From assembly GCF_009725995.1 (NCBI RefSeq), contig NZ_RCNS01000002.1, forward strand, positions 1,054,001 to 1,118,000: a stretch of DNA of 64,000 nt. The letters run 5' to 3'. The notes beneath the pieces are model-generated. The model saw nothing but the letters and a program-made list of their open reading frames with translations. It was not told the origin of the DNA and did no database searches. Shown piece after piece: positions 1 through 9,125 of this stretch (the stretch's first letter is position 1; the number at the start of each line of letters is the position of its first letter). This stretch comes from Zobellia laminariae. GTDB lineage: Bacteria > Bacteroidota > Bacteroidia > Flavobacteriales > Flavobacteriaceae. A program made the translations under genes and the position numbers.

Positions 1-168
1 CAAAATATCTAAATCACCATCTGAATCCATATCTTCCAAAAAAGCATCATGAAAATTTGTTCCAGAACCCTCATTAACGCTAAACAAAAGACCCTCTTGA
101 AACTCTATTTGTGCAGATAAGCTAAATGAAATAAATAAAAACAGGAAAGATAGTAGTCGTATTTCCAT
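1..168 (-). CDS. Secreted FG-GAP/VCBS-repeat protein, N-terminal fragment
   Basis: The 56 visible codons start at an ATG at 168 and run off the left edge. Residues 1-20 form a signal peptide (MEIRLLSFLFLFISFSLSAQ), with the SxxAQ cleavage site typical of Flavobacteriaceae. Residues 47-56 read DMDSDGDLDIL, the calcium-binding loop of FG-GAP/VCBS repeats, so the full protein is probably a large exported beta-propeller that may carry a T9SS tail. Neither can be checked here because the rest lies outside the window. The coding call is firm; the family rests on one loop motif. Confidence 0.75.
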   Translation of the reverse strand, partial: MEIRLLSFLFLFISFSLSAQIEFQEGLLFSVNEGSGTNFHDAFLEDMDSDGDLDIL

Positions 169-596
169 AAGGTTTATGGTATGAAAGTTTGGTAGGTAGC
201 AAGTACGGTTTTTTAACATATCCTTTTCAAAACGAAAATGTTAATGGTTTATTTTAACAATTTTTGTAACACCATCAAAGTTCGATTAACTACCAAAGCG
301 CTGAACTTTAGCAATTATTCTTTACTTGAATGAAAGTGCGGAAAATTTAAAAAAGGAATATATACTAATGGAGCTATTACATAATTCTATACCACTCACG
401 TTTCACTTCCCTCCTAACGTCGGGTTATTTAATGAGTGTTTAGTCATTACTCGTTTATTGTTTTTTAAGGCATTCATGAATCATAAATGAAGTTTCGCTA
501 ACGCCTAATCTCATTCTTAGATTTTATAACCTTTAACAAAAAAAATAAAAAGAAAAGTATCAATGAAGATTGATTTCATAGTGTAGCAATCAAACT
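169..596. other. Intergenic region without a recognisable gene
   Basis: No ORF with a convincing start or family resemblance was found. It holds the upstream region of the leftmost gene and one copy of the 9-mer TTCCCTCCT (407-415) that recurs in three other intergenic gaps of this window. Confidence 0.5.
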
Positions 597-1196
597 TCAA
601 TAATACAACCTAAAATCTAGCAATTTACAGACATTGTAATGTCTTTGGTGCAGCTCCTCAACTACCTCAAACATATCATCATCTTCTTTAAATAAGTTGA
701 AGAATGCTTTGTCAAGGTTAGCGCTACTTACTCCGTTATATGCATTGCCGTAGCCAGAAATAGCTTTTGCATTAGTAATGTCCAAAAAATACTGAGCTTC
801 CTCTTCGTCTAAATCTAGGATTTTTGCATTGGAGAAATGTAAAATTTTTCCTTTTAACTGTCCTTCAAAAATCTCTGCAATCTCCTGTAAACTATAATAG
901 TAGTCGTTTAAGCAAATACTATTTGCTTCACCGGCCATAACCAAATAGATAATCTCATAGTCCTTAAAATTATGATCATCCAAGACTAGAGCATTTAAGC
1001 TTTCTTCCAGCCCTTCAATGGTGTCACAAGTTTTGTAGATGCTTGCTATGCCATATTTCATGGCCAATTGCCCCAAGTTCTTTTGTGTTTCGGTAACGTT
1101 GTCCGTTTCTACATCATGAACGCCTTCTAAACAATAAATGAAATTATCTGCATCTATAGATAGCTCTTGGGGTAATTGGTGTCTTTTCTCTAGCAA
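597..1196 (-). CDS. Conserved hypothetical protein, possibly DUF6642
   Basis: A 199-aa soluble, acidic protein without signal peptide or membrane segment. Alternating hydrophobic strands and helices (FIYCLEG near residue 20, YEIIYLVMAGEA near 85, LKGKILHFSNAKIL near 118) suggest a compact alpha/beta fold. From memory it resembles the DUF6642 family of Bacteroidota, but I cannot confirm this. The only in-frame start near the beginning is TTG at 1196. An in-frame TAA lies about 27 bases upstream with no ATG between, so TTG is either the true start or the start is further inside. No neighbour suggests a role. Confidence 0.7.
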   Translation of the reverse strand: MLEKRHQLPQELSIDADNFIYCLEGVHDVETDNVTETQKNLGQLAMKYGIASIYKTCDTIEGLEESLNALVLDDHNFKDYEIIYLVMAGEANSICLNDYYYSLQEIAEIFEGQLKGKILHFSNAKILDLDEEEAQYFLDITNAKAISGYGNAYNGVSSANLDKAFFNLFKEDDDMFEVVEELHQRHYNVCKLLDFRLYY

Positions 1197-1376
1197 GATT
1201 CTGAAATTATATGAACCACAAAATTACTGTAACTCTTTTATTTTTTTTAGCGTTATCAATTAAAAACTTTGGAAACTATTTCTGGCACATATGATTAATA
1301 TGATAAATACTTCAGAGCTACTATTCCATTTAAACTACCACTTCGCCCCTATGTTTGTTTTTATATTTCTTCAATC

Positions 1377-2156
1377 CTATTTACCAGAATTCAACCACTC
1401 TTGCGTAACGCTATCAATATCTTTTCCTTCGCGGCTTACTTTATAATCTAAGGCCGCAATAATCTCATTATCAAAACGTAATGCATCTAAAGCACTTAGT
1501 TGTTCTTCTGTGAACAATGGTTTTTTATCCTCTCTTAAAAGCAATACCGCTTTATCTACAACACCCAATAATCCTTTAGGTTCTTTTAATTCTCTAATGT
1601 CATATTTATAATGTAAAAAATGAGGTTTCCATAAGGGAACAATCACCCATTCTCTATGTTCTACAGCGTTCTCAAAAGCGCTAAAACAGGCTTCTTCCGT
1701 TCCGGTATGAAATTCATAACCGGCATTATTCAATCCGTAGGCGTCCATCATTTTTATTGAGAAACGGGTAATTCCTGCGCCAGCATTAATCCCTTGAATA
1801 TCAGATTTCATTTTTTCTGCCACTTCGGGTTTTAATAAATCTGCAATTTCTGAAACCGTTTCTGCAGGTACATAATTAGGAACACCCCAAAGTGCATAAG
1901 GCTCGTAATGCAGTCCTAAATCTATTAAAGGAACTGTTTTCTGTACTTCGGCCTTATAACCTCCGTGACTAGATGGCAACCAAGCGGAAGCCCTCATGTC
2001 TGTTGTTCCTGCTTTTAAATTATCAAAGTTTTTCTCGTGGTGCGCATAAATCCGTTTCACTTTAAATCCCATTGCTTTTAGTGTGTTTGCAACTAAAGAA
2101 GCTGCAATACTATGAAATGATAAATCCGTGACACCTATTGTAATTGTCTGTGACAT
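1377..2156 (-). CDS. Glycine betaine/choline-type substrate-binding protein (OpuAC family) lacking a signal peptide
   Basis: This is a 259-aa type II periplasmic-binding-protein fold of the OpuAC/ProX family: it opens MSQTITIGVTDLSFHS, followed by the DMRASAWLPSSHGGY segment that in this family borders the quaternary-amine pocket, and has the two-lobe length expected. It has no signal peptide or lipobox, and no ABC permease or ATPase gene adjoins it. It may therefore act in the cytoplasm as a sensor or carrier, or serve a distant transporter. An alternative GTG start at 2183 adds nine residues (MRFTFKPDR) without making an export signal, so I prefer the ATG at 2156. The ABM monooxygenase gene ends 59 bp upstream on the same strand and may be co-transcribed. 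Confidence 0.85.
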   Translation of the reverse strand: MSQTITIGVTDLSFHSIAASLVANTLKAMGFKVKRIYAHHEKNFDNLKAGTTDMRASAWLPSSHGGYKAEVQKTVPLIDLGLHYEPYALWGVPNYVPAETVSEIADLLKPEVAEKMKSDIQGINAGAGITRFSIKMMDAYGLNNAGYEFHTGTEEACFSAFENAVEHREWVIVPLWKPHFLHYKYDIRELKEPKGLLGVVDKAVLLLREDKKPLFTEEQLSALDALRFDNEIIAALDYKVSREGKDIDSVTQEWLNSGK

Positions 2157-2215
2157 CCTATCTGGTTTAAATGTAAAACGCACTTTAAAAATTATAAAGT
2201 GCGTTTGGATTATGG

Positions 2216-2506
2216 TTAGCCTATTACTGTCATTTCATGCAATATGAATTCTTCAACAGCACCATCGGTTACTTTCATATATTCGGCTAAGTGCGCATTG
2301 CCCATGTGTTCTTGCCACAGTTCACGGCTTTCCCAGTTTTCATGAAATAAGAATAAATTTGGATTCTCATTGTCTTGATGTAAATCGTAATTAATACATC
2401 CTTTTTCTGCTCTAGTAATGGGTATCAGTTTTAGAAGTTCTGCTAGTACAAAATCTCTTTTTTCTTCTTTAACTAGAATTTTAGCTACAATCGTTAATTG
2501 ACTCAT
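2216..2506 (-). CDS. Antibiotic biosynthesis monooxygenase (ABM) domain protein
   Basis: A 96-aa single-domain ABM (YgiN-like dimeric alpha-beta barrel) protein. Family landmarks are AKILVKEEKRDFVLAEL at the start, EKGCINYDLHQD in the middle, and FLFHENWESRELWQEHM followed by HLAEY. Known members are cofactor-free quinol monooxygenases or ROS-related enzymes; the substrate here is unknown. It precedes the OpuAC-like gene on the same strand, so the two could form a small transcription unit. Confidence 0.88.
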   Translation of the reverse strand: MSQLTIVAKILVKEEKRDFVLAELLKLIPITRAEKGCINYDLHQDNENPNLFLFHENWESRELWQEHMGNAHLAEYMKVTDGAVEEFILHEMTVIG

Positions 2507-3007
2507 AATGAAAGGTTTATTTATATAATTAAGTACTTAACTAATTCTGTCTCCGTATTTCTTTTGTTTCACTAAAATTTTAGCACAAATATATACATCC
2601 TTATAAGGTGGGTAATTGTACAACCAATGGGTATTTATGTATTATTAAAGGATTTTTTATAGGTATACAATCAATGTTAGGGTGATTTTTAAGTCGATTT
2701 TACTTTGATAACAGTTTAAAATGCCGATTTCAGACGCTAAAAACCTTTTTAAATACAAAAATGAAGTAAGTCGAAACGAAGATGGAGTACTTCTTAAATA
2801 GGGACTGAAGTTGATTTAATAGCAAACATCGTTCTGCCTGAATTAAAAGAAAACTTAAAAATCACATTTTGATATAAAAAAAAGAAAATGTAAAACACTC
2901 ACACATAATATCTTACTAGTCATAAGCATAAAATGCACACCAACACATAAACAGAATAGTTCCTCTTGTTTAGCTATAAATTTAAGAAACTAATAAATCT
3001 TAATGTT
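2507..3007. other. Intergenic region with a possible gene remnant
   Basis: It separates two divergent transcription units. On the plus strand a 26-codon ORF (2721-2801, MPISDAKNLF...) is followed, in another frame, by protein-like sequence ending ELKENLKITF and a TGA at 2872. The two pieces read like one short protein broken by a frameshift. I recognise no family, so this is only a suggestion of a decayed gene. Confidence 0.3.
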
Positions 3008-3508
3008 ATGAAAAATGTAATTGTATTCTGTTTAATTTTCCTGTTTGTATCTGTGGGCATGGCCCAAAATAATGGTAAAGATATCTCATTGAAGAAAACT
3101 ATTTCTACAAGTACCTCCTTAACTAAAATGGAGAATTCTAAATCGCAAGAGACCATAAGTATCAAGAAGAAAATCCAAGATTTAGAAAACAAGATTGAAG
3201 ATTTGCAAAAGCAAATAGATGGTCAGAAATCAAAAACAAGACTCGCCTTTTTTCAGATTAGTTCTAATCCTATATTCAACACACCTTTTGAAGACTTTGT
3301 TTTTGCTAGTGACGACATGTGGAATAATCCTGTAGATGTTGGTTTAACGGAGTGTAGCAAAGGCTGTTCAAAAAGTGCAAAAAGAAGAAGAGATGCTTGC
3401 GCAAAAATGGCAGATGGCCCAAGAAAATCTGATTGCTATACTGCTTCTGCAGAAGCCGCAGGAAGATGCCAAACTAGTTGTCAAAATAGCTTTCCGTCTA
3501 AATTTTAA
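3008..3508 (+). CDS. Secreted coiled-coil protein with a six-cysteine C-terminal domain
   Basis: The ATG at 3008 begins a clear signal peptide (MKNVIVFCLIFLFVSVGMAQ), so I chose it over an upstream in-frame TTG. The mature protein has a Ser/Thr/Lys-rich stretch, then a heptad-like coiled coil (KKKIQDLENKIEDLQKQIDG, about residues 53-73), then a basic cysteine-rich tail. The tail has a twin CxxxC pattern, CSKGC ... CQTSC, with two single cysteines between, all within about 45 residues. Twin CX3C helical hairpins bridged by disulfides are known in other families, but I find no homologue by eye. It stands alone, convergent with the gene on its right. Function unknown; the export prediction is strong. 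Confidence 0.85.
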   Translation: MKNVIVFCLIFLFVSVGMAQNNGKDISLKKTISTSTSLTKMENSKSQETISIKKKIQDLENKIEDLQKQIDGQKSKTRLAFFQISSNPIFNTPFEDFVFASDDMWNNPVDVGLTECSKGCSKSAKRRRDACAKMADGPRKSDCYTASAEAAGRCQTSCQNSFPSKF

Positions 3509-3558
3509 TAAAAACAAATGATGCCGTAAGTACGAATTGTAATTATGGAAAGTGCACG

Positions 3559-4194
3559 TTATAATTTAAACTCTTTGATATTTTTGTCCTCTCCAAAAAT
3601 ATGTGGATAATGTGCCCGGGCATTGGTTTCCATAAAATCTATGGGCACATCTTCAAAATAGCCGTAATCTTCTAGGTATTCCATGAATTCCATTCCCTCG
3701 TTATTAAATTCTTGAAACATAGAATCGTTTTCGCCATCAAAATCTAAAGGCTCTACGTTGCACATGGCACATAACGATTCATTAAAAGCAGGTGAAACCT
3801 TTAGCCATTTATCATTTAGAAGAAGGTCTACCATTCCGTGAGGTGTTAATTCATTTGTCCCGAATTTTTCAACAAGCCTCTCCACACCTATATGGTTTTT
3901 AACCTTGGCCAAGTGTAGCCGTGCAGGTATGCCTAAGGACCGTAAACCCGCAATTAGAATAATGGACTTATCTATACAATGCCCTTTTTTCTGTGATACC
4001 AGATAGCTTGCTCTATAGTGCTCTTTTAAGAAACTTAGGGAGTACGGGTCATATCTATAGCTGTCTCTTACTTTGAGGTACAAGCGCTTCGCTTTTTCCT
4101 TTTTTGAAATAGTATCGCTTCTAAACTCTTTGACAAAATCTTTAATTTCATCGGACTCATAATCAAAATAAAAAGTGGGTGCGGTAAAATTCAT
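3559..4194 (-). CDS. Transglutaminase-like (papain-fold) protein
   Basis: A 211-aa cytoplasmic protein with a compact transglutaminase core. The nucleophile motif is KKGHCIDKSIIL (Cys near residue 73), the helix LRSLGIPARLHLAKV follows as in the family, and the His motif is LTPHGMVDLLLNDKW. In classical members the His strand is followed by VDPT, with Asp as third catalytic residue; here it reads KVSPAFN, so that Asp is replaced by Ser. Such members could be inactive, or hydrolases with an altered triad. No operon partner is evident; the histidine kinase to its right is on the same strand with a 55-bp gap. Confidence 0.85.
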   Translation of the reverse strand: MNFTAPTFYFDYESDEIKDFVKEFRSDTISKKEKAKRLYLKVRDSYRYDPYSLSFLKEHYRASYLVSQKKGHCIDKSIILIAGLRSLGIPARLHLAKVKNHIGVERLVEKFGTNELTPHGMVDLLLNDKWLKVSPAFNESLCAMCNVEPLDFDGENDSMFQEFNNEGMEFMEYLEDYGYFEDVPIDFMETNARAHYPHIFGEDKNIKEFKL

Positions 4195-4249
4195 TTGTTT
4201 CCTTTTTAATATTGAAGAAGGTAATGAGCTATATTCATTTAATTACAAC

Positions 4250-5593
4250 TTACACTGTCTTCAAAAGCGTAAAGTAAAACGTGGTGCCTACGCCCTCTTC
4301 ACTTTCTAGCCAAATGGAACCGTTATAATATTTAATTATTCTTTTTACGATAGATAAGCCTATACCAGAAGAAGAACCGGTGCTTTCTAATTTGGTAAAG
4401 ATTTTGAATATCCGTTCAAAATAAGCGGACTTAATACCAATACCATTATCCTTTACAAAAAACTCATAATGATCACCTTTATCCGTATAGCCCACTTCTA
4501 CCCTTCCCTGCTCCTCTTTACCATAGTTTATGGAATTTTGGATTAGATTCTGAAAAACCTGTTTAAACCGCCACGTGTTTCCAAACAAACTGGGCATATT
4601 TTCTTGCACCTTAATTTCTACATGGTCGGGAACTAAAATGGTTTCTAGAACTTCTTTTATGAGTTCATTGAAATCTACTTGTTGGTCTTCGGATTCAATC
4701 TTATCAATCGTTGAATAATCTAAAATTCCCTTTATTAAAAAGTTCATCTTTTCAACATTAAACAAAGCCTGGTGTAAAGGTTGCATGGTGTCCTCATCTA
4801 TGGCGTCTGCATTGTCATCTATAAACCAGCTCACCAAGGTGTGAATATTTATAAGCGGCGCTTTTAAATCATGAGATACCACATGGGCATACTCACTTAA
4901 TTCTTCATTCTGGAGCGATAAGTTTTTTAGCAATTCTTCCTTTTTCTTCTCTTGCTCCTTTATGCGTTCTTCGCTCTCTTTACGCTGTATGACATTAACC
5001 AACATATTGGCATAAACAAAAAGGATATCCTTTTCATTATCATCATACTTATTAATTTTTTTAACCGAATCAAAACCTATAAAACCAATCAGCTCATTGT
5101 TTTTGATTTTCGGAATGGTAATCAAGCTTTTTATGCCCTGTGGTTCTAAAACCGCACGTAAACCATGCTCACCGTCTTCTGGTAATGTACTTACATCTTC
5201 CACAAAAAATGGTTCCCCCTTTTTGTGTGCTTCTATCCACTGTGGAATATAATCTACGGGAATGTCCTGCAAATTATCTAGTTCCGGTTCTATGCCTTCA
5301 GAACACCACTCATAGGTGTTGGAAGTGGTATTGTTTACAAAATCATAGGAGAAAATATAGCTTCGGTCAGATTCCACAAACTCCCCTATTTGCTGTAAGG
5401 AGGCTCTAACTAGCTTGTCTATATCCGATAAATCTGAATTAATGTACTTTGTTGAAATACTAATTAAGAGGTCTTGAAAACGCAGTTGCCTTTCAATGAT
5501 TTTATCTTTTTCAGGCTGACTGAAATTGGTATGATTCTCACCTTCATTAGTTACTGAAAGTTGATTTTTATCCTGTAGGTCTTCTTTTTTCAT
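4250..5593 (-). CDS. GAF-domain sensor histidine kinase
   Basis: A 447-aa soluble sensor kinase. Residues about 40-205 form a GAF domain of the type with CSEGIEP and FIGFDSV motifs, followed by a charged coiled coil (ESEERIKEQEKKKEELLKNL). The HisKA helix carries the phospho-acceptor His241 in HVVSHDLKAPL. The ATPase domain has the N box FQNLIQNSINYG, the DNGIGI box and GIGLSIVKRI. With no membrane segment it should sense a cytoplasmic signal. No response regulator is adjacent, so the partner is unknown. Confidence 0.93.
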   Translation of the reverse strand: MKKEDLQDKNQLSVTNEGENHTNFSQPEKDKIIERQLRFQDLLISISTKYINSDLSDIDKLVRASLQQIGEFVESDRSYIFSYDFVNNTTSNTYEWCSEGIEPELDNLQDIPVDYIPQWIEAHKKGEPFFVEDVSTLPEDGEHGLRAVLEPQGIKSLITIPKIKNNELIGFIGFDSVKKINKYDDNEKDILFVYANMLVNVIQRKESEERIKEQEKKKEELLKNLSLQNEELSEYAHVVSHDLKAPLINIHTLVSWFIDDNADAIDEDTMQPLHQALFNVEKMNFLIKGILDYSTIDKIESEDQQVDFNELIKEVLETILVPDHVEIKVQENMPSLFGNTWRFKQVFQNLIQNSINYGKEEQGRVEVGYTDKGDHYEFFVKDNGIGIKSAYFERIFKIFTKLESTGSSSGIGLSIVKRIIKYYNGSIWLESEEGVGTTFYFTLLKTV

Positions 5594-6115
5594 TCGGGTT
5601 TTACAGATTTGAGATAAATGGGGAAACTTTACCTATTTGTTAGTTAGTACAACCAAGTCATAAAACATATTACGTTACTTGGTGCCTTAAAAATAGCTAT
5701 TTTTTACGCTTTAACAGCATTAAACTGAAAACGAATTGATGGAAAACTATCGCGTAAGGCATTTGGCTTTTGTCTGTTTAATTCTTATCAATTTACATGC
5801 TACAACAATTGGCATTGGCAACTTAAACCCATGCATTGGTTTTCTCTGAAAAGGATAAGCTAGAAAATCTGCGTCAACATTGGTTTTGATTGGGTTAAAA
5901 GCCGGGTAACATAACACATACCTTGCCTACTAATAAAGAATACCATCTTAATATCTTGTTACTAGATGTATTCCTATTTTAATTATAGCCCATCTCCAAG
6001 AGCTACCTACGCTTTCTATTGCTAAAGAATAAGTCATAAACACATCCAAAACCACCGGACTATATAGGTCTTGGTGTTTTGAAATAAAGTGTTTGAACAC
6101 TCTAAATACTACACT
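5594..6115. other. Intergenic region between divergent units
   Basis: About 520 bp between the GAF kinase and the small membrane protein gene. It should hold both promoters, but I see no convincing TAnnTTTG box, ORF or terminator. Confidence 0.4.
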
Positions 6116-6532
6116 ATGAACAACAACATTACAAAATATTTCTTAGCAGGAATAGTAGGAACTATAGTCATGACCATTGTTATGATAATGGCGCCTAATT
6201 TGGGCATGCCCGAGATGGCTCCTTGGAAATTATTAGCTGGCGCAATGGGCGTACCAATAGTAGTTGGCTGGATTATGCACTTTATGATGGGGATACTTTT
6301 TGCTCTAGGTTATGGATATGTCTTTGCGCCTAATGTGCAAATTAATAATCTCTGGCTAAAGGGAATTGTTTTTGGAATTGCAGCAGTTATTCTGGCTCAG
6401 ATAGGAATGAAAGTAATGGGTATGATTTTCACAATGCCACCGGTAGATGGGTCTATGCAAATGCGTTTAGTAGCCATGCTTATTGGGCACATTGTCTTTG
6501 GTGTGGTTACAGTGAAAACAATAGGGAAATAA
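6116..6532 (+). CDS. Four-helix membrane protein (DUF6789-like)
   Basis: A 138-aa integral membrane protein. The ATG at 6116 gives MNNNITKYFLAGIVGTIVMT; an upstream in-frame GTG adds nine polar residues and is less likely. About four hydrophobic segments are visible, rich in Met and Gly (MTIVMIMAPNLGMPEM, WIMHFMMGILFALGYGYVF, GIVFGIAAVILAQIGMKVMG, MLIGHIVFGVVTV). It resembles the DUF6789 family, whose function is unknown. It lies 14 bp before a flavodoxin-fold reductase gene and then a pyruvate-oxidase-like gene on the same strand, so an electron-transfer role at the membrane is possible but unproven. Confidence 0.85.
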   Translation: MNNNITKYFLAGIVGTIVMTIVMIMAPNLGMPEMAPWKLLAGAMGVPIVVGWIMHFMMGILFALGYGYVFAPNVQINNLWLKGIVFGIAAVILAQIGMKVMGMIFTMPPVDGSMQMRLVAMLIGHIVFGVVTVKTIGK

Positions 6533-6546
6533 GAACATAAAATATT

Positions 6547-7281
6547 ATGAAAAAGATAGACTTCAGTACTTTAAAAGCAGTATTTGTAAACTGTACATTA
6601 AAAAAATCGCCTTCTAAAAGTCACACACGAAATCTAATGGATGTATCCATGAAGATTATGGAATCTGAAGGGGTTGATGTAGAAATACTTCGCCTTGCAG
6701 ATTATGATATTCCCGTGGGTGTGCAACCAGACATGACAAAGGAAGGTTATGACAAAGATGATTGGCCAGGTATTTATGAAAAGATTATGGCTGCTGATAT
6801 CTTGATTATTGGTACTCCAATTTGGCTGGGCGAGCGCTCCTCTATAGCATCTAAACTTATTGAACGGTTATATGCTATGAGTGGTTACCAGAATGATAAA
6901 GGGCAATATGTGTACTACGGTAAAGCTGGTGGTTGTATAGTTACCGGTAATGAAGATGGGGTAAAACATTGTTCTATGGGCATGTTATATGCACTGCAAC
7001 ATTTAGGATATAGTATTCCTCCGCAAGCTGATGCCGGTTGGATCGGGAAAGTGGGTCCTGGACCTAGTTATGGGGATACCAAATGGAATGGCAAAAGTAT
7101 AGATCCGCCCGTAGGCTTTGATTCAGAATTTACAAACCGGAACACCACTTTTATGAGCTATAACTTAATGCACCTAGCCAGCATGTTGAAAGATAATGGT
7201 GGGTATCCTGCCTACGGGAATTCTAGAAAAGAATGGGATGACGGTACACGCTGGAATTTTGAGAACCCAGAATATAGATAG
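6547..7281 (+). CDS. Flavodoxin-fold NAD(P)H-dependent FMN reductase family protein
   Basis: A 244-aa protein of the NADPH-dependent FMN reductase superfamily. The phosphate-binding loop NCTLKKSPSKSHTRNLMD lies near residues 15-32, DILIIGTPIWLGERSS near 83-98 is the second FMN-contacting loop, and GGCIVTGNEDGVKHCSMG near 128-145 is the third. The C-terminal quarter (GWIGKVGPGPSYGD and beyond) is longer than in minimal flavodoxins. It probably binds FMN and reduces a small substrate with NAD(P)H. It sits between a membrane protein gene (14-bp gap) and a PoxB-type gene (48-bp gap), which suggests one operon and perhaps linked redox chemistry. Confidence 0.88.
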   Translation: MKKIDFSTLKAVFVNCTLKKSPSKSHTRNLMDVSMKIMESEGVDVEILRLADYDIPVGVQPDMTKEGYDKDDWPGIYEKIMAADILIIGTPIWLGERSSIASKLIERLYAMSGYQNDKGQYVYYGKAGGCIVTGNEDGVKHCSMGMLYALQHLGYSIPPQADAGWIGKVGPGPSYGDTKWNGKSIDPPVGFDSEFTNRNTTFMSYNLMHLASMLKDNGGYPAYGNSRKEWDDGTRWNFENPEYR

Positions 7282-7329
7282 AAAACGGATGCCTTGGTCA
7301 TCTAATTTATAAACATAAAGAGAACTATT

Positions 7330-9075
7330 ATGAGCAAAAATGTATCAGAACAATTATTGGATATTCTAATCAGTGTTGGCGTAGAAAAAGTATATGGAGT
7401 TACGGGTGATGCCCTTAACTTTTTTGTAAAGGCCATTGAAGAAAGTGATGGCGTGGATTGGATAGGAATGAAACACGAAGGAAATGCTTCTTTTGCTGCC
7501 TTTGGACATAGCCAAACTACAGAAAATTTAGCCGTTTGTGCAGGAACGGTAGGTCCTGGAGCCCTCCATTTAATAAACGGACTTTATAATGCTAAAAAAG
7601 AACGGACTCCGGTTATTGCTATTACGGGACAAATTAACCAAAAGCAACAAGGGACTAGTTTCTTTCAAGAGGTAGATTTGAAAAAGGTTTTTGATGATGT
7701 TTGTGATTATCAGGCGATTATTGAAACCCCAGAGCAAGCCCCAATGGTTATACAACGTGCCATTAAAATTGCCATGGCCAATAATGCGGTGTGTAGAATA
7801 GAGTTGCCGGCAAATGTAGCCGAAATGAAAGCCGAGAATCAGCAGTTTGTGCATCCAATTAAAAAGTATGTTTCGCGTTTGGTTCCAGAAGAATCCGTAG
7901 TTATGGAAGCTGCCCAGCTCTTAAACGGTGCCAAAACAGTAGGTATTTTAGCCGGTGATGGATGTCGTGAAAGTAGAGCTGCCGTAATCGAATTATCTAA
8001 AAAACTGAATGCACCTATAACCCATAGTCTTCGTGCCAGTGATATTTTTGACCACGATACCGATAATGTCGTAGGGTTAACCGGATTGATAGGAAACCCA
8101 TCTGGTTACAATGCCATCATGAAGTGCGATTTGCTGTTGATGCTAGGAACAGACTTCCCTTACATTGATTTTCTACCACATGAAACCAAAACGATTCAAG
8201 TAGATATCCGCCAAGAAAATATAGGGAACAGAACATCTGTCTCTCTAGGTGTTTGGAGTGATATTTCATCCTTCTTAGAAATTCTAAATCCAAAAATTGA
8301 ACAGAAAGAAGACACCAGTTTTGTTGATAAACTAAGAAAGAGCTTTGAAGATTGGAGAGAGAACATGAAAGAGCAGGCTTCCCCTACTCGAGAGAATGAA
8401 CCTTTACACCCGCAGATATTTGCAGACTTAGTAAACGAGCATGCTGCTAATGATGCTATTTTTACAGTAGAAACAGGAACATCCGCAATTTGGGCGGCAC
8501 ACCATATATCTTTTCATAGCCAGAGACGTTTAATAGGCTCTTTTAATCATGGTTCTATGGCAGTGGGATTACCTTCTGCAATTGGAGCACAAATGGCTAA
8601 TCCTAAACAAGAAATTTGGTGTTTAAGTGGTGATGGTGCTTTTAATATGGCGATGCAAGATTTTATTACAGCTGTAAAATATGAGTTACCTATAAAAGTA
8701 TTGATTTTCAATAATTCTGAATTAAGCTTTGTGAAACTAGAAATGGAACAAGTAGGTTTAGCGGCTAGTCTGGATGCATTGCATGAAACCAATGTCAACT
8801 TTGCTGAGTACGCTAAATTGTGTGGCGGAGATGGCGTACGTGTAGAACATGCCAAAGATATTGATGCTGCCATACTACAAGCTAAAAACAGTAAAAAACC
8901 ATTTATTATAGACGCTGTAGTTAGTAGTGGCGCATTATCCTTACCTCCTCATATTGGAATAAAGGAAGCTATTGGTTTTGGAACTTCTAAATTAAAAGAA
9001 GTCGGTCAAGTTATTAGTGGCGATAAAAAGCAATGGGGAAATTTAAAAAAGGAATTACAATCGTATTTTGATTAA
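7330..9075 (+). CDS. poxB: Thiamine-diphosphate-dependent pyruvate oxidase/dehydrogenase (PoxB-like)
   Basis: A 581-aa enzyme close to the 572 aa of E. coli PoxB, with the three domains of the family in order: PYR domain with the catalytic Glu in MKHEGNASFAA near residue 46, the central FAD/nucleotide-binding domain, and the PP domain whose TPP/Mg motif runs from LSGDGAFNMAMQDF to VLIFNNSELSFV. Such enzymes decarboxylate pyruvate oxidatively to acetate and CO2 and pass electrons to quinone. Acetolactate-synthase-like activities are alternatives that sequence reading cannot exclude. It is the last gene of a likely three-gene operon and is followed by a strong terminator. Confidence 0.9.
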   Translation: MSKNVSEQLLDILISVGVEKVYGVTGDALNFFVKAIEESDGVDWIGMKHEGNASFAAFGHSQTTENLAVCAGTVGPGALHLINGLYNAKKERTPVIAITGQINQKQQGTSFFQEVDLKKVFDDVCDYQAIIETPEQAPMVIQRAIKIAMANNAVCRIELPANVAEMKAENQQFVHPIKKYVSRLVPEESVVMEAAQLLNGAKTVGILAGDGCRESRAAVIELSKKLNAPITHSLRASDIFDHDTDNVVGLTGLIGNPSGYNAIMKCDLLLMLGTDFPYIDFLPHETKTIQVDIRQENIGNRTSVSLGVWSDISSFLEILNPKIEQKEDTSFVDKLRKSFEDWRENMKEQASPTRENEPLHPQIFADLVNEHAANDAIFTVETGTSAIWAAHHISFHSQRRLIGSFNHGSMAVGLPSAIGAQMANPKQEIWCLSGDGAFNMAMQDFITAVKYELPIKVLIFNNSELSFVKLEMEQVGLAASLDALHETNVNFAEYAKLCGGDGVRVEHAKDIDAAILQAKNSKKPFIIDAVVSSGALSLPPHIGIKEAIGFGTSKLKEVGQVISGDKKQWGNLKKELQSYFD

Positions 9076-9125
9076 TATTTAAAATAATATGGTAGTTAAG
9101 TTGATACTTTACTATCCTTCTTATG

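Noticed and set aside
2974..3192. 72-codon minus-strand ORF
   Set aside because: Shadow of the signal peptide and coiled coil of the secreted cysteine-rich protein.
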